A stretch of DNA of 64,000 nt from NCBI RefSeq assembly GCF_030929595.1, contig NZ_JAVFVR010000018.1, forward strand, positions 1 to 64,000, written 5' to 3'. This document shows positions 8,049 to 16,659 of the stretch, one piece after another. The notes beneath the pieces were generated by a model. That model had not been told where the DNA came from. It saw only the letters and a program-made list of their open reading frames with translations, and did not search any database. The position numbers were made by a program, and so were the translations under genes. The stretch is from Flavobacterium sp. LHD-85 (lineage in GTDB: Bacteria > Bacteroidota > Bacteroidia > Flavobacteriales > Flavobacteriaceae). Every line of letters starts with the position of its first letter. The first letter of the stretch is position 1.

Positions 8049-9800
8049 ATGCAAACAACTTTTCCATTTATACTTTTTTATAAATTAAAAATGTTCCTCC
8101 TATTTTTTGGAATTATATTTTTAATGCATGCATGCGAAACTAAAACAACTCAAAAAATACGGCAAAAGAAATATTCTGCTGAAATCGAAAAATTTGTAGC
8201 TAAAGCAGATACATTTTATGACCATAACAAAATTGACAGTTCACTACTTTATTATAACAAAGCACTGGCTCTGTCCAATCCAGATGTAGACCATGTTCAA
8301 TACGTTTATATACTTTCTTCTATTGCCGACATTCTTACTATTGACAGTGATTATGCCACGAGCGAAGAATTACTAACAAGAACTCTCCCTTATTTAAGCA
8401 AAATAAAAGAACCAATATATGCCCGTAATGTATATTCATACATGGCATACAATTATTATAACACTTATGATTTTGAAAACGCACTATTATATCACAAAAA
8501 GGCACTAAAACAGCCAGCAACATCATACAAAAAGGCAGTAATTTTAAACGATATAGCCACAGTTTTCATAGCTCAAAAAAAATATAAAACAGCTGTCGAA
8601 ATTCTGAAGCCATTAACGTCAGAAAAAATAATATTTAAAAAGTGGCCTCGATATAGCAATCAATTTCATGCCGATGTTCTTTTAAACCTTGGATATTGTT
8701 ATTTTAAGCTAAAACAACCTAATGCAATTAAGTATTATGAGGAAAGTTTAAAAATTGGCATCAAAGTAAATAATGAGTATTCACTAGATTATACTTATCG
8801 CTTACTCTCAGAGTTTCATCAAGAAAGCAATCCCAAGCTTGCACTTATCTATGCAAAAAAATCATATGAACAAGCTTTCTTAGTAAAATCAGCTAGAAAC
8901 AGAGCAAACTCTCTAGCCCAACTAATAAGAACAAGTGAAGGAAATGAGCTCAAAAAATATTCGCATGATTACATTAAAATAATTGATAGCATTACTGAAG
9001 GAAGGAGGCGTGCAAAAAATCAATTTTCAAACATGAAATATCTTTCCAAAAAAGATAAAGACGAAAATTTACAGCTAAAAACAGATAAAATTGAAAACGA
9101 ACTTCAATTAGAAAGAGAAAGAAACAGAAATTTTATCTTATACGTCATTATTGCTTTCAGTCTTACAACATTACTGTTTTTATTTTATTATTTAATTTCA
9201 AAAGGGCGAAGAGAAAAAATAGATGCTGTATATACAAGTGAAGCCCAAATAGCTAGAAAACTTCACACTGAACTCTCATACGACATTTATGAAACTCTTT
9301 CTTTCGCAAAAGAAAATAATCTAGGATATGATAATAAAGAAAAGTTTCTATCTCATCTAAACAATATTTATTCAAAGACAAGAAACTTATCCAGAGAAAA
9401 CAGCGAAATACTTACCGATGAAAATTTCGAAAAAGTTCTTAAAGAGATGATTTCCGGGTATTCAAGCTCTAAATTAAACATCATCACAAATGGTTTAAGT
9501 ACGTTTTCTTGGTCCAAAATTGATCGTGCAAAAAAAATTACTGTTTTTCGCGTTATTCAGGAAATTTTCAATCAAGTAAAAACTCGCAATAATTTCTCTC
9601 TTGCAAGTATAACATTTAAAATGGATGAAGAAGAAATTATAATAACGTACGCTGACAATAGTAGCGAAATTCACGATCAAAATAATTTAAACGAAAGATT
9701 TGCTAATATTGAAAACCGTCTAAAATTGATAAAAGGCACTTTTAATGTTTCTTTAAACCAAAGTCAAGGTTTTAAGGTTTTAATTAAATTTCCATTATAA
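8049..9800 (+). CDS. TPR-TM histidine-kinase-like protein, degenerate kinase (paralogue 2)
   Basis: Protein of 583 aa with the same layout as the previous gene. The N-terminal hydrophobic segment contains a lipobox-like LMHAC; a second possible start at 8091 would begin directly at that signal. TPR repeats span about 40-290, with a TM helix near 365-385. The H-box keeps His but changes the following Asp (KLHTEL). The HATPase has lost key residues: the N box (EIFNQVKTRN) lacks the usual conserved residues and G1 reads DNSSE in place of DNGxG. ATP binding is therefore doubtful. The start is 2 nt after the previous stop, suggesting translational coupling. A regulatory pseudokinase partner of paralogue 1 is the likeliest role. 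Confidence 0.82.
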   Translation: MQTTFPFILFYKLKMFLLFFGIIFLMHACETKTTQKIRQKKYSAEIEKFVAKADTFYDHNKIDSSLLYYNKALALSNPDVDHVQYVYILSSIADILTIDSDYATSEELLTRTLPYLSKIKEPIYARNVYSYMAYNYYNTYDFENALLYHKKALKQPATSYKKAVILNDIATVFIAQKKYKTAVEILKPLTSEKIIFKKWPRYSNQFHADVLLNLGYCYFKLKQPNAIKYYEESLKIGIKVNNEYSLDYTYRLLSEFHQESNPKLALIYAKKSYEQAFLVKSARNRANSLAQLIRTSEGNELKKYSHDYIKIIDSITEGRRRAKNQFSNMKYLSKKDKDENLQLKTDKIENELQLERERNRNFILYVIIAFSLTTLLFLFYYLISKGRREKIDAVYTSEAQIARKLHTELSYDIYETLSFAKENNLGYDNKEKFLSHLNNIYSKTRNLSRENSEILTDENFEKVLKEMISGYSSSKLNIITNGLSTFSWSKIDRAKKITVFRVIQEIFNQVKTRNNFSLASITFKMDEEEIIITYADNSSEIHDQNNLNERFANIENRLKLIKGTFNVSLNQSQGFKVLIKFPL

Positions 9801-11605
9801 TGATTAGAGATTTGCTTTACTTTTTTCAAAAAAAACACATTCTTTATTGTTTGCTAATCTGTTGTGCTATTTTTATTGCCTTTCTTTCTATACAATCTTC
9901 GGACACTAAAAAATCACCTTTAAGTTATACCAAACCCGATCGTTTGCCAGAAATAAAACAAACATTGGAAAAGGCACATGCTTTTTGGGACGCTGGAAAA
10001 GGCGACAGTGCTTATTTTTATTTTAATAAAACTCAATTATTATGTGAACCAAAAGAGAATTATGCCGATTATTATGTGGAATCACTAAACTATATTGCTG
10101 AAATTTTACAAAGATATGGCGATTATTATGAAGTAGAAAATACACTCGTAAAAGCCTTTCCATACTTAGACAAGACAACTAATGTAAAGTATGCCGTTAA
10201 TGCTTATACATTTATGGCTTATAACTATCATTCTACTTATGACTATGAAAAAGCATTGTATTATCACAAAAAAGCATTAAAAAAGGCCTTCTCCACATTT
10301 AGAAAATCACGTATAATATCTGAAATTGCCTTTGTTTATATGGAACAAGGAAAATATCAGGAGGCTATAGATTTACTAGAACCGATAGCCTGGCTGAATA
10401 TCGAGGACAAAATTACTCCTTCAAATACAGGTTATCAACGTACCGCTAAACTATATAATTTGGGGCTTTCCTACCTCTATCTCGGAGGTCACAAGCAAGA
10501 AGCCTTTGATTGCTTTAATGAAAGTCTAAAAGTAGCTCTTACTTTAAATGATGACTACGAACTAATTACCTGCTATTATGCCTTTTATAAATATTACAAA
10601 AAATACAATAATCCTGAACTCAAAAAAAACAATATTGAGAAAGCTTATTATTATGCCAAAAAATCAAATTCTAAACTCTACGAGATTAACATGTTAGGTT
10701 ATTTGATCAAAGCTGAAAATGATGAAAATATTGACAATACTGAAAGTTTAAAAAAACATTTGAAAATTTATATAAGAAAAACGGATAGTCTCATGACTGC
10801 CAGAAAAAAAGCAAAAAATCAATTTGCCGATATTATTTATAATTCAAAGAAAGATAAAGAAGAAAATTTAGAACTAAAAAATCAAAAAACAGAAAATGAA
10901 TTACTGCTTCAAAGGCACAAAAACAGAAGCTATATCTCTTATGTCATAATTTCTGTCAGTCTTCTATCATTAATTTTTATAGCTTTTTATATAACCAAAA
11001 AAGGAAGAAGAGAAAGAACCAGTGAAATTTTTAAGAATGAAATGCGCATTACTGAAAAATTGCAGTTTGAACTTGAAAAAGATATTGACAAAATCTTGCA
11101 GTTTACAGCAAAAAGCGATTTAGAAAAAGAAGAAAACAAAGAAAAACTCCTTTCTCATTTAAACAATATCTATTCAACAACAAGAAACATATCTAGAGAA
11201 AACAGCGAAATACTTACCGATGAAAATTTCGAAAAAGTTCTTAAAGAAATGATTTCAGGATATACCAATCCAAATTTGAACATCATAATAAATGGAGTAA
11301 ATACTATTTTATGGAATAAAATGGATCGAGTAAAAAAAATTGTTCTTTTTCGTGCTATCCAGGAAACTCTCAATCAAATGAAAACACTGAACGATGCTAC
11401 ATTAATGAGTTTAATATTTAAAAAAGAAGAAGAAAATATTGTAATACTATACTCTGATAATGGCCATAAAATCAAGCAAAAATACGGTATTTTAGAAAAA
11501 AGACTACAAAATGTGGAAAACCGTATTGAAACAATAAAAGGAACATTTAATTTTGATGCAAATTCAGAAAGTGGTTTTAAAATAAGTTTCAAATTTCCTA
11601 TATAA
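9800..11605 (+). CDS. TPR-TM histidine-kinase-like protein lacking the phospho-His (paralogue 3)
   Basis: Protein of 601 aa; its ATG shares a base with the preceding stop codon. It has an N-terminal membrane segment (about 14-32), TPR repeats (about 50-300), a coiled coil, TM (about 375-395) and a kinase-like C-terminus. The H-box reads EKLQFELE where paralogue 1 has KKLHDELA, so the phospho-accepting His is replaced by Gln. G1 retains DNG but G2 is altered. It cannot autophosphorylate in the usual way. It shares a 53-nt identical block with paralogue 2, suggesting gene conversion. It probably senses through its TPRs and acts by heterodimerising. Confidence 0.82.
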   Translation: MIRDLLYFFQKKHILYCLLICCAIFIAFLSIQSSDTKKSPLSYTKPDRLPEIKQTLEKAHAFWDAGKGDSAYFYFNKTQLLCEPKENYADYYVESLNYIAEILQRYGDYYEVENTLVKAFPYLDKTTNVKYAVNAYTFMAYNYHSTYDYEKALYYHKKALKKAFSTFRKSRIISEIAFVYMEQGKYQEAIDLLEPIAWLNIEDKITPSNTGYQRTAKLYNLGLSYLYLGGHKQEAFDCFNESLKVALTLNDDYELITCYYAFYKYYKKYNNPELKKNNIEKAYYYAKKSNSKLYEINMLGYLIKAENDENIDNTESLKKHLKIYIRKTDSLMTARKKAKNQFADIIYNSKKDKEENLELKNQKTENELLLQRHKNRSYISYVIISVSLLSLIFIAFYITKKGRRERTSEIFKNEMRITEKLQFELEKDIDKILQFTAKSDLEKEENKEKLLSHLNNIYSTTRNISRENSEILTDENFEKVLKEMISGYTNPNLNIIINGVNTILWNKMDRVKKIVLFRAIQETLNQMKTLNDATLMSLIFKKEEENIVILYSDNGHKIKQKYGILEKRLQNVENRIETIKGTFNFDANSESGFKISFKFPI

Positions 11606-11613
11606 CCCAATAT

Positions 11614-12282
11614 ATGTTTAAAAAAGTTTTAGTTGCCGAAGATTTAGATAGTATCAGCATTGCAGTTGTTCAAGTACTTGAAGAGCTTAAAGTTCCTGTA
11701 ATTAACCACGTGAAATATTGCGATGAAGGTTTGCTTAAAATTAAAAAAGCACTGGCTGATAAAGAACCTTATGATTTATTGATTACAGATTTATCATTTA
11801 AATCAGATCACAGAAAAGTAAGCTTAAATAGTGGCGATGAACTTATTGATGCCATAAATAAAGTGCAACCAAATCTAAAAAAAATAGTTTTTTCTATAGA
11901 AGATAAAAGTTATAGAATTAAAACACTTTTTAACGAACTAGGTATTAATGCTTATGTATCTAAAGGAAGAAATAGTATTTCAGAACTAAGAAATGCTATT
12001 GAAAGTACATTTAATAATGAAGAAAAAATACTTTCTTCTGATTTGTCTTTTAGTTTTAACGATAAGTCCTTAATCGAAATTGAATCGTATGATATTTCCA
12101 TCTTAAAACTTTTATCGCAAGGATATATTCTAGAGAGTATTTCAAAAGAGTTTAAAGATTTATCTATAACTCCTAACGGAACAAGCAGTATAGAAAAAAG
12201 AATCAATAAACTAAAAATTTATTTTAAAGCTAACAATAATGTGCATTTGATCGCAATTGCAAAAGATTTCGGATTGGTGTAA
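11614..12282 (+). CDS. Response regulator with LuxR/NarL-like output domain
   Basis: Protein of 222 aa. The receiver domain (1-125) has the acidic pair E9-D10, phospho-acceptor D59 in LLITDLSF, and the conserved Lys in YVSKG. A C-terminal region (about 145-222) looks like a diverged GerE-type helix-turn-helix (SILKLLSQGYILESISKEF ... SSIEKRINKLK). It lies 8 nt after the third TPR kinase paralogue, so it is the obvious partner of that operon. DNA targets are unknown; the ACAGGTA boxes at 6268 and 14853 are candidates for this regulator or for the NarL-type regulator at 15072. Confidence 0.85.
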   Translation: MFKKVLVAEDLDSISIAVVQVLEELKVPVINHVKYCDEGLLKIKKALADKEPYDLLITDLSFKSDHRKVSLNSGDELIDAINKVQPNLKKIVFSIEDKSYRIKTLFNELGINAYVSKGRNSISELRNAIESTFNNEEKILSSDLSFSFNDKSLIEIESYDISILKLLSQGYILESISKEFKDLSITPNGTSSIEKRINKLKIYFKANNNVHLIAIAKDFGLV

Positions 12283-12361
12283 TTTCTACAACTCTTTACG
12301 GTTTCCCGTAAGGATTGCACATCTGATACTGCTATATTTGTGATACTCTATCAATTAACCG

Positions 12362-12595
12362 ATGAAACCAAAAAGTAAAGCGAGTATTATATTCTCTAAA
12401 ATTAATACTACTCAAAATAAAATTATTATGAAAACAATGTTACTCTGCCTTTTTTTATCTCTAAGTTTTGCTGTTATTTCTGAAAGAACAGGCTGGCTTG
12501 AAATTGATTGGAAAATAATATTTATTCCAGCATTATTAGTATTGCAAATTATAATTATTGGGACTGCGTTAAAAAATAGATATAAAAAACATTAA
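12362..12595 (+). CDS. Small membrane protein
   Basis: Protein of 77 aa, or 55 aa from an internal ATG at 12428, which starts directly at a hydrophobic helix (MKTMLLCLFLSLSFAVIS) and may be the true start. Two membrane segments (about 23-41 and 50-67) are separated by a short polar loop with WLEIDWK, and the tail is basic. No family is recognised. It stands alone between the kinase operon and a secreted nuclease. Confidence 0.5.
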   Translation: MKPKSKASIIFSKINTTQNKIIMKTMLLCLFLSLSFAVISERTGWLEIDWKIIFIPALLVLQIIIIGTALKNRYKKH

Positions 12596-12656
12596 TTAAT
12601 TTTAAGAAGGGCTTAATTATTGCTGGAAGGGAAGATTCATATCTTAGCTTCATTAA

Positions 12657-13466
12657 TTGTACATGAAAAAAACGCTCAGTCTAGTCTTATTATTATTTAC
12701 ATTTTTATCTTTTGCGCAAACCAAAGTAGTATCATGGAATATTGAAAACTTTGGAAAATCCAAAACAGACACCCATCTAAATTACGTTGCAAAAACAGTT
12801 TCCAATTACGATATAATTGCAATTCAAGAAGTTGTTGCAGGAAATGGAGGCGCACAAACTGTTGCAAAGCTTGCAGAATTACTTAATCAAAAAGGAAATA
12901 AGTGGGACTACACAATAAGCGATCCAACTTCTAGCAGCAGTTACAAAACCGAGCGTTATGCATTTATTTGGAAAACCCGCAAAGTCAAATTAAAAAACAA
13001 ACCTTGGCTAGAGAGGAAATTTAGTGTAGAAATTGATCGTGAGCCCTATTTTGCCACATTTGAGATCGACAGAAAAACTGTTACTCTTGTCAATTTTCAC
13101 GCGATAACACAAAAGAAGCAACCTGAAACTGAAATCAAATATTTCAAGTTTTTACCAAACGAACACCCCTCTTTAAATCTCGTTTTTTTAGGCGACTTTA
13201 ACTGTCCCGAAAAACACTCTGTTTTTAATCCTTTAAAAAAAATGGGGTATAACTCTATATTCAAAAACCAAAAAACGACTCTTAAACATAAATGCAAAAA
13301 CAATATTTGTCTTGCCTCTGAGTTTGACAATATTTTTTATAAAACATCAAACCTAAAAATCATCAATTCTGGCATTGTTAAATTTTACGAAGATTTTGAT
13401 TCTTTACAAAGCGCCAGAAAAATATCTGACCATATTCCGATTTGGTTTGAGTTTTCTTTAAACTAA
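12657..13466 (+). CDS. Secreted endonuclease/exonuclease/phosphatase family protein
   Basis: DNase I-like fold enzyme of 269 aa. The true start is probably the second Met (12663), giving MKKTLSLVLLLFTFLSFAQ as signal peptide. Family motifs are present: SWNIENFG, AIQEV with the metal-binding Glu, NFHAI, GDFNCP, and the C-terminal SDHIPI with the catalytic Asp-His. It is likely a periplasmic or secreted metal-dependent nuclease or phosphodiesterase. Convergent with the next gene, with only 1 nt between stops. Confidence 0.85.
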   Translation: MYMKKTLSLVLLLFTFLSFAQTKVVSWNIENFGKSKTDTHLNYVAKTVSNYDIIAIQEVVAGNGGAQTVAKLAELLNQKGNKWDYTISDPTSSSSYKTERYAFIWKTRKVKLKNKPWLERKFSVEIDREPYFATFEIDRKTVTLVNFHAITQKKQPETEIKYFKFLPNEHPSLNLVFLGDFNCPEKHSVFNPLKKMGYNSIFKNQKTTLKHKCKNNICLASEFDNIFYKTSNLKIINSGIVKFYEDFDSLQSARKISDHIPIWFEFSLN

Positions 13467-13467
13467 T

Positions 13468-14727
13468 TTACGTTTTAAGTTTCTTTTTTCTAGCGGCAGG
13501 AAACAAAACATTATTCAAAATCAATCTATAACCTGGCGAATTAGGATGTAAATCTAAAACCGTTGGCGGATCTCCAACCTGATGCTGAAAATCTTCTGGA
13601 TCATGTCCGCCAAAAAAAGTAAACATTCCTTTGCCTTTTTCTCCATGAATATATCTAGACTCACCGTTTAGTTCGCACGTACCCATAATCAAAATATTTG
13701 ATTTGATCAATGAGGTATCAAATGAAGTTGTTTGTCCCATAAAACCTTTCACTAATTGTGTATGGTTCTGACACAACATACTCGGAATTGGATCCCATTT
13801 TGCTGAAAATTCCATTAATGTAAAATAATCTTTCTCCATTACAATACGCCTTTTCGTCGTCATATCGATATCTGAAAACTCGTAAACTTCTGGTCTTCTT
13901 TCTAAAGTGAAATTTTTGAAAGCAAAAGAATTGTTATAATTTAATTTTGACTGGTAATTAGATTCACTCGGATCTCCGTCAAACATGGTTTCGCAAATAT
14001 CGACACCATCGGCAGCAAGTGCAATATCAAAACTATCTGTTGCAGAGCACATGGCAAACATAAAACCTCCGCCAATTACAAAATCTCTAATTTTTTTGGC
14101 AACCGCTCCTTTTTCTTGAGATACTTTTCCATATCCTAATTTGGCCGCCAGAGCTTCTGCATCCTTTTTTTGATCAATATACCAAGGTGTATTTTTATAC
14201 GCTGCATAAAATTTTCCATACTGTCCTGTAAAATCTTCGTGATGCAAATGAAGCCAATCGTACATTAATAGCTGATCACTTAAAACTTCTTCATCATAAA
14301 TTGGAGTAAAAGGAATTTCGGCATACGTTAAAACCAAAGTCACAGCATCATCCCATGGCTGTTTTCCTTTTGGAGTATAAACGGCAATTTTTGGCGCTTT
14401 TTCCAAAATAACTGATTCCATATTCTGGGAAGGACTCGAAATTTCATTTAAAATAGATGTTTGTTCGCTATCTGAGATAACTTCAAAACTAACTCCTCTT
14501 ATCTTACACTCTTTTCTAATTTCATCAGCATCAGGAAGTAAAAAAGAACCTCCACGATAATTTAAAAGCCAACTTGCTTTATAATCTCTACTTAAACACC
14601 AATAGGTAATTCCGTAAGCTTTTAAATGATTTTGCTGTGTTGTTTCGTCCATCGGAAGTAAGATAAACGAAGCTCTAGCATTAAATCCTGCTAGTAGTAT
14701 AAAAAGGTAGAGTAAACTCTTATTCAT
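13468..14727 (-). CDS. Exported protein of the family labelled asparagine synthetase B
   Basis: Protein of 419 aa with an N-terminal signal (MNKSLLYLFILLAGFNARA). Bacteroidetes homologues carry the name asparagine synthetase B, but I see neither the N-terminal Cys of a class II glutaminase nor the SGGxDS loop of the synthetase domain. Visible features are GKQPWDDAVTLVL, GYGKVS, GGGFMFAMCSATDSFDIAL and FTFFGGHDPEDFQHQVGD. GGGFMFAMCSATD plus FFGGHDPED look like a class I glutamine amidotransferase-like (ThuA/flavodoxin-type) fold. Function is unknown and the label should not be trusted. Confidence 0.6.
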   Translation of the reverse strand: MNKSLLYLFILLAGFNARASFILLPMDETTQQNHLKAYGITYWCLSRDYKASWLLNYRGGSFLLPDADEIRKECKIRGVSFEVISDSEQTSILNEISSPSQNMESVILEKAPKIAVYTPKGKQPWDDAVTLVLTYAEIPFTPIYDEEVLSDQLLMYDWLHLHHEDFTGQYGKFYAAYKNTPWYIDQKKDAEALAAKLGYGKVSQEKGAVAKKIRDFVIGGGFMFAMCSATDSFDIALAADGVDICETMFDGDPSESNYQSKLNYNNSFAFKNFTLERRPEVYEFSDIDMTTKRRIVMEKDYFTLMEFSAKWDPIPSMLCQNHTQLVKGFMGQTTSFDTSLIKSNILIMGTCELNGESRYIHGEKGKGMFTFFGGHDPEDFQHQVGDPPTVLDLHPNSPGYRLILNNVLFPAARKKKLKT

Positions 14728-14944
14728 CAGAAAATTATTTTAGTAAAGATATAAAAGGCCGCAAGAAAAAAAGAACGCTTACAACCTTTTCTGACACAAT
14801 AGAATGTTAAATAAGAAAGCTCGAAAAAAAGATGACTTTCAACGATAAAAAAACAGGTAAAAATACCTGTACTTTGATAGAATTTTCTCTATAAATTTGT
14901 TGTCCCAAGTTCACAGAACTAATCGCTGTAAAAAATTAACCACT
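14728..14944. other. Intergenic region with regulatory elements
   Basis: It separates the leftward exported protein from the rightward 41-aa peptide. It holds the perfect palindrome ACAGGTA-AAAA-TACCTGT (14853-14870) and a -7 box TAAATTTG (14892-14899). No other gene is seen. Confidence 0.6.
14853..14899 (+). promoter_or_regulatory. Palindromic ACAGGTA box and -7 element
   Basis: ACAGGTA (14853-14859), AAAA, TACCTGT (14864-14870) is a perfect 7-4-7 inverted repeat placed 39 nt (start to start) before the -7 box TAAATTTG (14892-14899). The arrangement matches the region before the TPR kinase operon (6268 and 6306). It is a probable activator site in the -33/-45 zone. Confidence 0.55.
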
Positions 14945-15070
14945 ATGAAGTTTAATGAAAGTAACAACCAACAAAAGGGTTTAAATATGATTCAGAAAAT
15001 AGGTTTATGTGTTCTTGTGATAACAATCATATTGTATTATGTATTGTCAATTCAATTTTTGACAGCATAA
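14945..15070 (+). CDS. 41-aa single-TM small protein
   Basis: Short open frame MKFNESNNQQKGLNMIQKIG followed by a hydrophobic helix (VLVITIILYYVLS) and a short polar end. It is preceded by a -7 element and a palindrome. It lies next to a two-component operon and ends 1 nt from the convergent response regulator. One membrane helix with a polar, Asn/Gln-rich N-terminus suggests a small membrane regulator or accessory peptide. No homology is known to me. Confidence 0.45.
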   Translation: MKFNESNNQQKGLNMIQKIGLCVLVITIILYYVLSIQFLTA

Positions 15071-15071
15071 T

Positions 15072-15737
15072 TTAAATCGTTAAAACTGCTAATTCATTTT
15101 GAATAGCATAAACAACCAAACCAGCTATATTTCTTGATTCTGTTTTAAGCAATAAGTTGTTTCTATGTCCTTCTATAGTTCTTGGGCTCAAAAAAAGATG
15201 TTCTGCAATCTCCGCAGTAGTTTTCTGCTGGCAAATTAATTGCAAAATTTCAATTTCACGAGGCGAAAGAAAATTAGTCTCTAACCCCCCTCTTGAATTT
15301 TTAGGAGATACTATTGTTTCTTGAATTGTTTTTAAAACATTCTCATTATAATAAAACCCTTTTTTTGCTACTTCGCTAATTGTATGAATTAGATCTTTTG
15401 GAGTCGTATTTTTAATTAAGTACGCCACAGCGCCAACTTGAATCATATTTGCGATAAAAGATTTTGTATCATAACTGGTCAATGCAATAATCTTAATATC
15501 AGGAAAGAGTTTTTTAATAATTTTAGTGGCCTCGACTCCGTTTAAAACTGGCATCTTTAAGTCCATTATTATTATATCGGGTTTGATTTCTCTCTCGCTT
15601 AGTTGAGAAATAAGCTCTTCTCCGTTTGAGGCTTCAAAAATAACGTCTATATTTTCTTCCCTCTGTAGTAAAAAAGAAATTCCTTTTCGAAACAAAATTT
15701 CATCATCAACTAGAGCAATTTTAATAACAGAATTCAT
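15072..15737 (-). CDS. NarL/FixJ-type response regulator
   Basis: Protein of 221 aa. The receiver domain has acidic residues D11-D12-E13, phospho-acceptor D59 (IIIMDLKMP), switch T/S (ALTSYD) and Lys in YLIKN. The C-terminal LuxR helix-turn-helix (about 155-215) reads LSPREIEILQLI ... TAEIAEHLFLSPRTIEGH, complete for DNA binding. It is last in the leftward operon with the histidine kinase at 15853, its likely partner. The 115-nt gap between them contains no strong terminator. Confidence 0.92.
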   Translation of the reverse strand: MNSVIKIALVDDEILFRKGISFLLQREENIDVIFEASNGEELISQLSEREIKPDIIIMDLKMPVLNGVEATKIIKKLFPDIKIIALTSYDTKSFIANMIQVGAVAYLIKNTTPKDLIHTISEVAKKGFYYNENVLKTIQETIVSPKNSRGGLETNFLSPREIEILQLICQQKTTAEIAEHLFLSPRTIEGHRNNLLLKTESRNIAGLVVYAIQNELAVLTI

Positions 15738-15852
15738 CTTATTTGATTTTGGTCGTTTATTTGGTTTATCGAAATTACAAAATATGATTTAGAAAAAATC
15801 TAAATACCTTGTTTTATTGACCAAAAACCTTAATAAAATAGTTAAATTATGC

Positions 15853-16644
15853 TTAGAAGGTAAAACTCACATTAATTCCGTTATTAATTTTAGAACTAAT
15901 TTCTATTGTCCCTTCCAAAAATGATATTCGGCTGTCAATATTTTTCATTCCCAGACCTTTTTGATTTTCAGCATTTGAACTATCAAAACCAACACCGTTA
16001 TCTTCATAATAACAAGTGTTAATTCCATCTTTATCTGTAAAAGAAATCCATACTTCTGATGCTTTTCCATGACGGATTGAATTATTCATGAGTTCTTGCA
16101 GAATTCTAAAAACATGCAAATGCCTGTCTATTTCTTTCTCGTCAAAATCAATTTCGTTTTTATAATGTGTTTTTACCGATTTGCTGCTTTCAAACTCTTC
16201 ACATAACTCCTCTATGCCGGCATTCAATCCAAATTTTTCAAAAACTGGCGGCAATAAATTGTGCGCAATTTTTCTAGAATTATCCAATGCCTTTGTTGTC
16301 AAAGCAATTATATTTTCTGTAATTTCTGCAGTTTCAGCTTCAGTTAAGTTTGGCGCTGTAAGCAAATGGCTGTTTAAGGAAACAATATTTAATTTTGAAC
16401 TAATATCATCATGCAAATCTTGCGCAATTCTTTTACGCTCTTCTTCCTGTGTTACAATAATGGCATGTAATTGTTCTTTTTGATATTGAAGTATTAAATC
16501 TATTTTCTCTAATTCTTTTTGAATGATTTTTTTTCTAGAAAAATAAAAAAATACGATTAATACAACTGCTAGAATCATTAGAAACATAGAGATATACAAA
16601 ATAATTGCAACAATCTCTTTTTCTGGCAACGCATGTACACCCAT
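15853..16644 (-). CDS. Membrane sensor histidine kinase (HisKA_3 type)
   Basis: Protein of 263 aa with one N-terminal TM helix (about 10-33), short coiled coil, H-box RIAQDLHDD (about residue 80), N box LMNNSIRHGK, G1 DNGVGFD and G2 GLGMKNI. All catalytic parts of a NarX/DesK-like kinase are intact, but there is no periplasmic sensor domain, so signal input must come from the membrane or from a partner such as the neighbouring 7TM-like protein (16660). It should phosphorylate the response regulator at 15072. Confidence 0.9.
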   Translation of the reverse strand: MGVHALPEKEIVAIILYISMFLMILAVVLIVFFYFSRKKIIQKELEKIDLILQYQKEQLHAIIVTQEEERKRIAQDLHDDISSKLNIVSLNSHLLTAPNLTEAETAEITENIIALTTKALDNSRKIAHNLLPPVFEKFGLNAGIEELCEEFESSKSVKTHYKNEIDFDEKEIDRHLHVFRILQELMNNSIRHGKASEVWISFTDKDGINTCYYEDNGVGFDSSNAENQKGLGMKNIDSRISFLEGTIEISSKINNGINVSFTF

Positions 16645-16659
16645 CTTTATATAACAACA

